Below are positions 1 through 6,562 of a stretch of DNA of 16,824 nucleotides, piece by piece. The translations under genes were made by a program, and so were the position numbers. The notes under the pieces were generated by a model that did no database searches, was not told the DNA's origin, and saw nothing but the letters and a program-made list of their open reading frames with translations. The DNA lies in contig DIVF01000004.1 in NCBI GenBank assembly GCA_002423285.1, positions 1-16,824 on the forward strand. The letters run 5' to 3'. The stretch comes from Micavibrio sp. UBA6139. GTDB taxonomy: Bacteria > Pseudomonadota > Alphaproteobacteria > Micavibrionales > Micavibrionaceae. Each line of letters starts with the position of its first letter. Position 1 is the stretch's first letter.

Positions 1-269
1 TAATCAAATGAGTCTTGGCCCTACATTAAATCGCCTGAATGTCAACAAAACGATGTAGTAATTAAATATAAGTTAAGTATAAATAATCAATTATTACTTA
101 ACTATACATGAATGATTGATTGTTTGTGGGCATAGTAATTCTTATATGATTACTTCTATAGTTGAATAAATAAATTTTGTTCTGAAATTGAGTTCTGTAA
201 TGAATTGATTTTGCCAGCATTTTCGGCGGGCATTTCAACGGCATTGCGGCGTGGGGCGGTGGGTTACGC
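1..269. other. AT-rich gene-free left edge
   Basis: No coding region is visible here on either strand; the few ATG codons run into stops within a few codons. Bases 1 to about 200 are strongly AT-rich, and composition returns to the GC level of the rest of the window from about 210 onward. The main structure is the hairpin at 71-103, listed separately. The last 60 bases lie just downstream of the transglycosylase stop codon, and no convincing GC-rich terminator stem followed by a T-run is seen there. I found no DnaA box or paired TTAA-N7-TTAA CtrA-type site. It could be an intergenic spacer, the edge of an acquired segment, or low-quality contig end sequence. Confidence 0.6.
71..103. repeat. 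Long imperfect inverted repeat (AT hairpin)
   Basis: The left arm is AGTTAAGT (71-78) plus AATAAT (82-87), and the right arm is ATTATT (90-95) plus ACTTAACT (96-103). This gives 14 paired bases interrupted only by a three-base bulge (ATA, 79-81), with a two-base loop (CA). There is no T-run directly after it, so it is not a standard intrinsic terminator. It could be a protein-binding site or a cruciform-forming element. The function is unknown. Confidence 0.55.
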
Positions 270-1316
270 TTACTCGCGCAGATTCAGCCGATCGCTGAGG
301 CGTGTCTTGCGTTGATTCGCGGTGCGATCTTGCGTGCTGTCCTGTGTGGCGGCGGTTGTGCGCGCCTCCATATTCGACATCAACATCAAGGCCACCGGAT
401 CAGCCACCAGATTTTTGGTGCCTGTACGGCTATTACCGAGGATGGAATTCAACGATCCGGCCTCGCTCAAACGCTGGCCGAAATACATATCGACTGCATT
501 GGAATTTGTTTCCGCACTCATCATCGCCAACAAGTCCGGGTTCACACGGTTCAAGCGCGCGGTGCGCTCCGCATCCACAGGGGATCGTGCCATCGCCACA
601 ATTGAATTGCGGGCGGGTTTTGTTTCATTGGCGGCAATCGCAGTTGTGTCGGTGGTTGTTGGGCTGGATGGTGTATTGATAAATTTCTTATCAAAGAAGG
701 CGTGGATTTCGCCTACGGAGCGTGCCTCTTGCGTTTTGCTGTTATAGAACACATTGCGGTTGGCCTTGGCGGCGCGTGGGAAGATGTCAGCGGCGGGGGT
801 CAGCGGGTTATCTTCCTTCGCCTTTAGAAACTCTGATGCTGCACCAGCACCCAAAAAGTGCGCCAGATATAATTCTGTCGAACCGATCTTATCAGCGGGG
901 ATTCCGGCATTGACCATGCTGCGTTTATTTTCGGCGGCAAATTCACCTGCCATTAATGATGCAATTTCCGGGTCATCGCGCAGGGCTAGAATTTCACGGC
1001 GCAGGGCCGGGTCGGCGACTTTGCCATTGGCGCTGATCTGGTCGGCGTAATCTTCCAGACCGTATTTTTCGCCGTAACGATTGACCATCTGTAACCAGGT
1101 GCTTTCGATAAACTGGTACAGGCCACGGGCGGAGCTGGTTTTGGCCTTGGCATCGGTGTCAAAACTGCTCTCAGCGGCAGCTTTTTCCATCATATAGGTA
1201 AAATCGACCCCGGTTTTGAGGCTGGCCTTTTGGATGGCGGCGGTCACTTGCGGCCCGGCGCGTTGCGTCAGGGCGGCTAAGGCACTGTTATCTATCACTT
1301 TTGCGGTATTTATCAT
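270..1316 (-). CDS. Lytic transglycosylase (SLT-domain) without signal peptide
   Basis: The 348-residue protein has a soluble-lytic-transglycosylase-like fold at about residues 22-190. These enzymes cleave the MurNAc-GlcNAc bond of peptidoglycan. The catalytic glutamate is probably E49 in AAAESSFD, followed by the SSARGLYQF segment (61-69), which corresponds to the family's G-L-x-Q motif. The LAHFLGAGAA stretch (151-160) resembles the later conserved helix. From about residue 215 the protein becomes Thr/Ser/Asn-rich and probably disordered. The N-terminus (MINTAKVIDNSALAAL) has no positively charged hydrophobic leader, so Sec export is not evident. Export by a flagellar or type IV apparatus, or a phage-type release, would be alternatives. 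The start is an ATG with only a weak GGAT ribosome site. It is divergent from the acyl-CoA dehydrogenase. The family is quite sure; the cellular role is not. Confidence 0.85.
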   Translation of the reverse strand: MINTAKVIDNSALAALTQRAGPQVTAAIQKASLKTGVDFTYMMEKAAAESSFDTDAKAKTSSARGLYQFIESTWLQMVNRYGEKYGLEDYADQISANGKVADPALRREILALRDDPEIASLMAGEFAAENKRSMVNAGIPADKIGSTELYLAHFLGAGAASEFLKAKEDNPLTPAADIFPRAAKANRNVFYNSKTQEARSVGEIHAFFDKKFINTPSSPTTTDTTAIAANETKPARNSIVAMARSPVDAERTARLNRVNPDLLAMMSAETNSNAVDMYFGQRLSEAGSLNSILGNSRTGTKNLVADPVALMLMSNMEARTTAATQDSTQDRTANQRKTRLSDRLNLRE

Positions 1317-1379
1317 GGCTTTTATCCAGTTTTATAAAAAAACCCCTCTGGGACTATCTTCGCAAGACCCGTGCCACAG

Positions 1380-1408
1380 TTGGAAAAGGGCCAATTGCAG
1401 ATTATGAT
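1380..1408 (+). promoter_or_regulatory. Sigma70-type promoter for the acyl-CoA dehydrogenase
   Basis: A -35 box TTGGAA (1380-1385) is separated by exactly 17 bases from a -10 box TATGAT (1403-1408). Transcription would start near 1415 and leave a leader of about 45 bases before the ATG at 1460. It lies in the 143-bp spacer between two divergent genes. The match is good by eye but not tested. Confidence 0.5.
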
Positions 1409-1459
1409 CATCCCCTCACCGCCCGCATCCGGGCCGAATCCATTTCAGGAAGCATATTC

Positions 1460-3172
1460 ATGACCACAAGCTATAACCCGCCCGTCAAAGACATGGCCTT
1501 TGTCCTGCAACATCTGGTCGGCCTGTATGATTTGCCCAAATCGGCGGAGCTAGACCCGGAAACGGTTGAGGCGGTATTGGAAGAAGCCGGGAAGCTGGCG
1601 CGTGATGTGCTGGCCCCGCTGAATTATACCGGCGACCGTGCAGGCAATGTTTTGAAAGATGGTGTGGTCACAACCGCCCCCGGATTTAAGGATGCTTATA
1701 ATCAATACTGCAAGGGCGGGTGGAGTTCTGTGCCGTTTGAACCCGATCACGGCGGGCAGGGTTTGCCGTGGGCCTTGGCTTTCGCGGTTCAGGAAATGTG
1801 GCAATCGGCGAATATGGCGTTCAGCCTGTGTCCGCTGTTGAATCAAGGCGCGGTTGAAGCGATTGAAGCGCATGGCTCCCCCGAACAAAAAGAAATCTAT
1901 CTCGAAAAACTGATCTCCGGTGAATGGACCGGGACGATGAATTTGACCGAACCGCAAGCGGGGTCTGATTTATCCGTCATTCGCAGCCGCGCCGAACCGG
2001 TTGGTGACGGTACCTATAAAATCTTTGGCCAAAAGATTTTTATCACCTACGGCGAACATGATATGGCCGACAATATTATTCATCTGGTTCTGGCTCGAAC
2101 ACCAACGGCCCCGGAAGGGGTGAAGGGTATTTCCCTCTTTATCGTGCCCAAATTTTTGGCGGATGGCACGCGCAACGATGTGAAATGCACCGGCATTGAG
2201 CATAAACTCGGCATTCACGCATCGCCCACCTGCACTATGCAATATGGCGATCAGGGTGGGGCGATTGGTACGCTGGTGGGTCAGGAAAATGAAGGCCTGA
2301 AATATATGTTCACGATGATGAACAATGCGCGTCTGTCTGTGGGCCTGCAGGGCGTGGCCATTGCAGAACGGGCCTATCAGGCCGCCCTTTATTACGCGCG
2401 TGACCGTGTACAGGGCCGCGTACGAATTATCGAACATCCAGATGTTCTTCGGATGCTCTTATCGATGAAGGCACAAATTGAATCCGCGCGGGCCTTAACC
2501 TATGAAGCGGCGATTGCCCTTGACCGCGCACGCGGCGGTGATGCGACGGCACAGGCGCGGGTTGATCTGCTCACCCCTGTGGTCAAGGCGTTCTTTACCG
2601 ATATGGCGCTGGATGTGACCTCAACGGGTGTGCAAATTCATGGCGGTATGGGGTTCATCGAAGAAACGGGGGCCGCGCAGTTTTACCGCGATGCCCGGAT
2701 TTTACCGATTTATGAGGGCACCAACGGCATTCAGGCGAACGATCTGGCGTTCCGCAAAATCTTGCGCGATGGCGGGGCAGCGGCAGAGGCCTGGTTTAAG
2801 GATATCGAAGCGGTCTGTGCTAAGGCGAACGAATCTGATCTGTCGGGTATGGCGGAGGCGGTGCGCGATGGCTTGGTACAGTTGAGGAAGGCCACCACAT
2901 GGCTTTTGGAGACGGGTACGGAGCGCAATGATTTGTCTGCGGTGTCTGCTGTCTATACGCCGTATCTGCGAGCCTTTGGTATGTTGTCCTGCGCGGCGAT
3001 GAGCTTGCGGGCAGCACAGGCCGCCCAAAACATGGATGCTGAATTTTACGCGGCCAAGCGTGATCTGGCGCGCTATTACATCACCCATCATCTGCCGCAA
3101 CTGGCGGCCTGTGTCGCGGTGGTTGAGGGTGGCAGTGAAGCGGTCAATGCAATTACACCCCAATCCTTATAA
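1460..3172 (+). CDS. Acyl-CoA dehydrogenase, DmdC-like
   Basis: This FAD-dependent enzyme oxidises an acyl-CoA to the 2,3-enoyl-CoA and passes electrons to electron-transfer flavoprotein. The start is the ATG at 1460, giving 570 residues; AGGA nine bases upstream supports it, although the frame is open further upstream. Visible motifs are the FAD/substrate-binding segment NLTEPQAGSDL (161-171), the VQIHGGMGFIEE segment (391-402) and the catalytic base E419 in PIYEGTNGIQ. About 130 residues follow the core, matching the extra C-terminal domain of the long (~570-600 aa) acyl-CoA dehydrogenase group. That group includes 3-methylmercaptopropionyl-CoA dehydrogenase DmdC. There are no dmdB or dmdD neighbours, so the substrate cannot be assigned and a general medium- or long-chain acyl-CoA is equally possible. 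It appears monocistronic. Confidence 0.93.
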   Translation: MTTSYNPPVKDMAFVLQHLVGLYDLPKSAELDPETVEAVLEEAGKLARDVLAPLNYTGDRAGNVLKDGVVTTAPGFKDAYNQYCKGGWSSVPFEPDHGGQGLPWALAFAVQEMWQSANMAFSLCPLLNQGAVEAIEAHGSPEQKEIYLEKLISGEWTGTMNLTEPQAGSDLSVIRSRAEPVGDGTYKIFGQKIFITYGEHDMADNIIHLVLARTPTAPEGVKGISLFIVPKFLADGTRNDVKCTGIEHKLGIHASPTCTMQYGDQGGAIGTLVGQENEGLKYMFTMMNNARLSVGLQGVAIAERAYQAALYYARDRVQGRVRIIEHPDVLRMLLSMKAQIESARALTYEAAIALDRARGGDATAQARVDLLTPVVKAFFTDMALDVTSTGVQIHGGMGFIEETGAAQFYRDARILPIYEGTNGIQANDLAFRKILRDGGAAAEAWFKDIEAVCAKANESDLSGMAEAVRDGLVQLRKATTWLLETGTERNDLSAVSAVYTPYLRAFGMLSCAAMSLRAAQAAQNMDAEFYAAKRDLARYYITHHLPQLAACVAVVEGGSEAVNAITPQSL

Positions 3173-3186
3173 GGGGGGCGTGATCG

Positions 3187-3882
3187 CTATCTTCGCGGGA
3201 TGCGGTAGGTATTGTTTTGCAAGCTGCCGCAACCACGGAAGGCGTCTTTACGGAGCCCTTCGATATAGCTCATGTTGACCAACGGGCGTTCGGCGTATTT
3301 TTCCGTCATGTCCTTGGCAACGCATTCGCAGAAATTCACAAAATCCGGGCGATCGCGCTTCATCATGTCATAGCAGCTGCGATAGACAAATCCGGCGATG
3401 GCGGGTTTGTCCGGGCATTGCGCATTGACGCGGCGGAAAATAATAAACTGTGCAATGTCGGGATCGCTTTTCATGCGCTCATCTAAAAACTTGACGGCGA
3501 TGCAGCGGCAATCATGAAAGGATGAATAGAAATAATTGCTTTCGCAACGGCGCTCAATTTCTTTCATCTCTTCCAACAGAATGTCGGGAATGTCCTTCGG
3601 GTCGATTTCTTTGACGTCGCTTTGTTCGCGGCGCGGACCACTGCCTAAGGAGAGTGATTCAGGCAATTTTTTCGGGTCATAAGGCGCGTTCATCGTATCA
3701 AGGGTCGATGGCACGGCGGAGGGGGCTTCTGGGGTGGTCGGCGATAAAAGCGTATCGGCGGTGGGTGCGCTTAAGGCTCCATCTTGCGCCAGCACCGGAT
3801 GGCCGCACAGCGCCAGCATCATCGCCGCCAATAAAAACAGCGAAGGTCTTTTGAATGTCATGCCGGAATGCCGCTTTATCAT
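3187..3882 (-). CDS. Secreted protein with two four-cysteine repeats, function unknown
   Basis: I do not recognise this 231-residue protein. It begins with a basic N-terminus, a hydrophobic stretch (about 13-26) and a likely signal peptidase I site after A32 (PVLA|QD), so it should be periplasmic or secreted. Residues 35-100 are Pro/Ser/Thr-rich and probably an unstructured linker. The C-terminal domain has eight cysteines (113, 125, 127, 156, 170, 185, 187, 218). They fall into two similar units, each with one Cys, then C-x-C followed by I/V-A, then a final Cys near a charged helix, which suggests an internal duplication and disulfides. A second in-frame ATG at residue 8 (MTFKRPS, base 3861) is an alternative start; neither has a clear ribosome site. 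It is convergent with the dehydrogenase, with a 14-bp gap. Confidence 0.75.
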   Translation of the reverse strand: MIKRHSGMTFKRPSLFLLAAMMLALCGHPVLAQDGALSAPTADTLLSPTTPEAPSAVPSTLDTMNAPYDPKKLPESLSLGSGPRREQSDVKEIDPKDIPDILLEEMKEIERRCESNYFYSSFHDCRCIAVKFLDERMKSDPDIAQFIIFRRVNAQCPDKPAIAGFVYRSCYDMMKRDRPDFVNFCECVAKDMTEKYAERPLVNMSYIEGLRKDAFRGCGSLQNNTYRIPRR

Positions 3883-3939
3883 GGTGGTGTGCTTACGCCT
3901 TTCAATGCTGCCAATAGTCTAAGGGGTTTTTGGCAAATT

Positions 3940-3969
3940 AAAAAGGGCCAGATCGTATGACCCGGCCCT
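3940..3969 (-). terminator. Intrinsic terminator after the HTH/coiled-coil gene
   Basis: On the minus strand AGGGCC and GGCCCT pair around a 14-base loop (stem arms at 3964-3969 and 3944-3949), followed by a run of five T. It lies about 45 bases downstream of the stop codon at 4015 and before the secreted-protein gene, so it would separate the two transcripts. Confidence 0.6.
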
Positions 3970-4014
3970 CTTCATAATAATGGCAGATACGGTAACAAAC
4001 CGTTTACAGGCCGC

Positions 4015-4605
4015 TTATGCGACTTTTTTGTTGCTGCGGAATTTTTGCCACAAACCTTGCAGATCAAAGGCGGCCTTTTCGGCGGCTTGTTCAGTTTTTT
4101 GGACATTTTCGTTCTGGCCCTGCAGGCGTTTCATGCGGGCTTCGATTTCTTGCTGGCGGCGCAGCTTGGCGCGGCGGTCGCGTTCAGCCAGTTCGGCTTG
4201 CAGGTCTTCGGCTTGTTTCTGACTGTACTGGCTGGTCAGCAGAACTTGCTGGGCCTGTTTTTGCCACTGGTCACGTTGGTTTTTAACGTCTTCCAGTTGT
4301 TCGCGTGTGCTGTCCAGCTGATCTTCCAGAACTTTAACGCGCATTTTAATGCGCTCCATTTCCATCATTTCAGTAGCGCGTTTGATTTCGGCCTCAACAT
4401 GGTTGTTATTGACCGGTGCAACCGCACCCGCGCCAACACCCTGTGGGACCAGACCCAATGCACGGTCCAGTTCTGAAACATCCACCACGCGGCGGCCGTT
4501 CAGGTCTGTTTCGTATGACAGCTTGCCGATATTCATCGCGCGCTGGATGGTTGATTTTGATCTGCCTGTTAGTTCAGCAGCACGTTGTACCCCTACTTTA
4601 GCCAT
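4015..4605 (-). CDS. DNA-binding protein: N-terminal HTH plus long coiled coil
   Basis: The best start is the ATG at 4605 (MAKVGVQ), 196 residues, because GAAGGG lies nine bases upstream; an upstream TTG at 4626 is in frame but less likely. Residues 4-50 form a helix-turn-helix of the excisionase/MerR-like kind (VQRAAELTGRSKSTIQRAMN, then a beta-hairpin NGRRVVDVSEL). After a Gly/Ala/Val linker (52-66), residues about 68-178 are highly charged and heptad-like, a predicted long coiled coil rich in Glu, Gln, Lys and Arg. The N-terminus resembles the accessory DNA-binding proteins next to Rep genes on small plasmids, and the architecture recalls KfrA-type proteins. That comparison is from memory, not a search. 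No rep or par gene is nearby. It lies 48 bp downstream of the SapC gene on the same strand and probably shares its transcript. Confidence 0.78.
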   Translation of the reverse strand: MAKVGVQRAAELTGRSKSTIQRAMNIGKLSYETDLNGRRVVDVSELDRALGLVPQGVGAGAVAPVNNNHVEAEIKRATEMMEMERIKMRVKVLEDQLDSTREQLEDVKNQRDQWQKQAQQVLLTSQYSQKQAEDLQAELAERDRRAKLRRQQEIEARMKRLQGQNENVQKTEQAAEKAAFDLQGLWQKFRSNKKVA

Positions 4606-4653
4606 TTCTTTTTTCCCTTCGTTCAATTGGGTTTATTTGTTTTTACGTTTTAA

Positions 4654-5436
4654 TTAATTGCTTTCTTTCGCCAGACGCTCATTCAGCAACCGTGTCAGTT
4701 GCTGCCATTGTGCGCCCGAGAACAAATGGGCGTAGAGGAACGGCAGATAGCCTTTCTTGCGCCAGTCGAGAAAGATTTTGTCATCCATCTCGGCCAGTTT
4801 TTGTTCATCAATGATACGGAAGCCGGAGAAGCTGATGCGGCGATTGCCAACAACGCTGATCTCTGCGCGACGATCGACCAGCAGGCCACTATCGGCCAGT
4901 TGCTTAGAAAACTCCAATGTTTGCTGGGCGGCGGCGTGATAGGATTTGCAGAATTCGAGGGCGTTGTTCGCTAGTGGAGAACCTTTCCCCTCCGCATCAA
5001 AGAAACGCTGTTCGCCGTTTTCTTCAACAACTGAATCCGCCATGTCGATGCACAGTGTCAATTGATCGCTGTTTGGCAGTTCAGAGAAGATGAATGGGTA
5101 GCGGCGGATATAAGCTGGAATGTAGGCATCCGCCTGCCAGTTACCCTTTGCATCAACGAATAAGTTTTCATTGTCGCGCAAACCGACCAGCGCCACCGGG
5201 GTTGCGTTTGCATCCGGGCTGAAGGCGATTGGGTAGTGGTGACAAATTTGCGGCATTTCGATCATGTTGATCGGAACGGCGTTGATGGTGTTTGTGAACC
5301 CGAGGCCAAAATTTTTCTTCAGGCCGAGCGTTGCGTGTTTTTTCGCGTCCAAAGGCACTGGGTTGGAATAGAACAGCGGCATTGATGGTGTATCTTTTGC
5401 GCCGTTTGTTTCTTTTGCGGCAGGTGTCTTGGTCAT
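4654..5436 (-). CDS. sapC: SapC-family protein
   Basis: The 260-residue protein matches the SapC family, named for a gene of the Campylobacter S-layer locus and widespread in Proteobacteria. The biochemical role of the family is not established. Recognisable parts are FYSNPVPLDAKKHATLGLK (22-40), the central VALVGLRDNENLFVD (81-95), and WQADAYIPAYIRRYPFIF (100-117), typical of the family's conserved core. There is no signal peptide or membrane segment, so it is probably cytosolic. The C-terminal third (about 178-258) has the FRIIDEQKLAEMDD segment seen in this family. The start is an ATG with AAGGA nine bases upstream. It lies upstream of the HTH/coiled-coil gene with no terminator between. 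No S-layer structural gene or type I secretion gene is present in the window. Confidence 0.85.
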   Translation of the reverse strand: MTKTPAAKETNGAKDTPSMPLFYSNPVPLDAKKHATLGLKKNFGLGFTNTINAVPINMIEMPQICHHYPIAFSPDANATPVALVGLRDNENLFVDAKGNWQADAYIPAYIRRYPFIFSELPNSDQLTLCIDMADSVVEENGEQRFFDAEGKGSPLANNALEFCKSYHAAAQQTLEFSKQLADSGLLVDRRAEISVVGNRRISFSGFRIIDEQKLAEMDDKIFLDWRKKGYLPFLYAHLFSGAQWQQLTRLLNERLAKESN

Positions 5437-5530
5437 CGCGAAAAATCCTTGCGTGAATCAGTTTGGGTCGAATTAAAAATATCAATGTGTGTTAATACTT
5501 AAGCAGATGCAAAATGGTCGATCAATGGTT

Positions 5531-6415
5531 TTAAGGGTGAATCAGGGGTTTTGTCCGCAGCGATATATCCCCAATGGCCATATAGCCCGGAACGCATTGA
5601 CGCGGTTGGTCGTAAATTAAGGATTGTCCGGTTTTCAGGGCATAAAACGCCCCCCCGGCATTGGTTAAAATGACATCATCCGCCGCCACATCCCAGATAT
5701 AACCCGACCCCGCAGATGTCCCGGTGCCAGCGTGAATATCCGCCAGCCCTTCGGCCACCTGCATGGAGCGTGGCAGACCCGCCTTTATTTTTGGATGAAC
5801 GGGCAAAATCAGGTTCTGCGCCGCCAGCGCCAGACGGGCTTCCCGGTACAGCGCATAATCGGCATGTTTGCGGTTGAAAAGGACGCTGAGTTTTTCGCCC
5901 CGATTGACGCCCCGCGTTTTTATTTCTTGTGGTGGATTGGTGCCGGTGATTTTGATCGCGGCACCGTTTTCAACGCCTGTATAAAGGACATCTTGCACCG
6001 GGCAGTAGATAACACCCAATACAGGCCGCGCCTGTGCAATCAGGGCAATTTTGACGCAGAACCCACCCGTCTTTTCAATAAATTCACGCGTGCCATCCAA
6101 TGGATCAATCGTCCAATAGGTGGCATTGGCGGCGTCTTGTGGGACGGTTTCGTTTTCTTCTGACACTACAACCCAGTTGGGGGTGAGGGTTGAGAGGGAG
6201 GAAACTAGGTATTCGCTCGATTTCTGATCGGCGATGGTGACGGGAGATTCGTCATCTTTGATCTCAATATCGTAATGTTGCCCATGATATTGCATAATAA
6301 TTGCACCAGCACGACGGGCCATGCCCGATACGGCATGGACCAAACCCAGATAATAGGGGTGGGGCAAGGCGGCAGGGGTCTTTTCCCCTGCGATTCTGTC
6401 AAATTCTTGCTTCAT
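5531..6415 (-). CDS. cysQ: CysQ-like 3'(2'),5'-bisphosphate nucleotidase, copy 1
   Basis: This is a member of the Mg2+-dependent, Li+-sensitive phosphatase superfamily (inositol monophosphatase fold). CysQ removes the 3' phosphate of PAP, the by-product of sulfate assimilation and sulfotransferases. Metal-site motifs are present: SEEN (85-88), IDPLDGTREF (103-112) and WDVAADD (241-247). The start is set at the ATG at 6415 (294 aa); a GTG at 6460 would add 15 residues but has no properly spaced ribosome site. Where CysQ proteins, including copy 2 here, carry GSSLK, this copy has RSMQ (216-219), and its GTGTSAGSGYIWD loop is longer than in copy 2. Substrate preference may therefore differ, and a related sugar- or inositol-phosphate phosphatase is possible. 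It is divergent from ugd, with 147 bp between the start codons. Confidence 0.82.
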   Translation of the reverse strand: MKQEFDRIAGEKTPAALPHPYYLGLVHAVSGMARRAGAIIMQYHGQHYDIEIKDDESPVTIADQKSSEYLVSSLSTLTPNWVVVSEENETVPQDAANATYWTIDPLDGTREFIEKTGGFCVKIALIAQARPVLGVIYCPVQDVLYTGVENGAAIKITGTNPPQEIKTRGVNRGEKLSVLFNRKHADYALYREARLALAAQNLILPVHPKIKAGLPRSMQVAEGLADIHAGTGTSAGSGYIWDVAADDVILTNAGGAFYALKTGQSLIYDQPRQCVPGYMAIGDISLRTKPLIHP

Positions 6416-6472
6416 CAGGGTATAAAAGGGGACGCAAGGCCCCCTGTCCAGCAAAAACACCCCTCGGGGCCA

Positions 6473-6524
6473 ATTTTGCGGTGCAAAATGCTTTTATTTG
6501 CAGCTGAAAACCGATAGTTTCCAG
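6473..6524. promoter_or_regulatory. Two small inverted repeats between cysQ copy 1 and ugd
   Basis: ATTTTGC (6473-6479), GGT, GCAAAAT (6483-6489) is a perfect inverted repeat with 7-bp arms. Shortly after, CTGAAAAC (6504-6511), CGATA, GTTTCCAG (6517-6524) pairs at 7 of 8 positions. Both lie in the divergent control region, 39 to 90 bases before the ugd ATG. They may be regulator-binding sites or leader hairpins. I could not fit a convincing -35/-10 pair around them. Confidence 0.3.
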
Positions 6525-6562
6525 CCAGTTTCACCGCCCAAAACAAAGCAGGATAATTGCCC

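Noticed and set aside
1..210. AT-rich edge as a replication origin
   Set aside because: No DnaA-box cluster, no adjacent dnaA, hemE, parA or similar gene, and no CtrA-type paired TTAA sites at the right spacing.
302..1050. Overlapping plus-strand open frames opposite the transglycosylase gene
   Set aside because: The minus-strand frame has a catalytic-domain match and a proper ATG; the plus-strand frames have no domain and overlap each other in different frames.
1301..1459. N-terminal extension of the acyl-CoA dehydrogenase beginning at a non-ATG codon
   Set aside because: The extra 53 residues have no family similarity, cross the likely promoter and would overlap the divergent gene start; the ATG at 1460 has a ribosome site.
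1970..3163. Several long open frames antisense to the acyl-CoA dehydrogenase
   Set aside because: The dehydrogenase frame has all family motifs through its full length; the antisense frames look like translated noise, rich in Arg, His and Cys.
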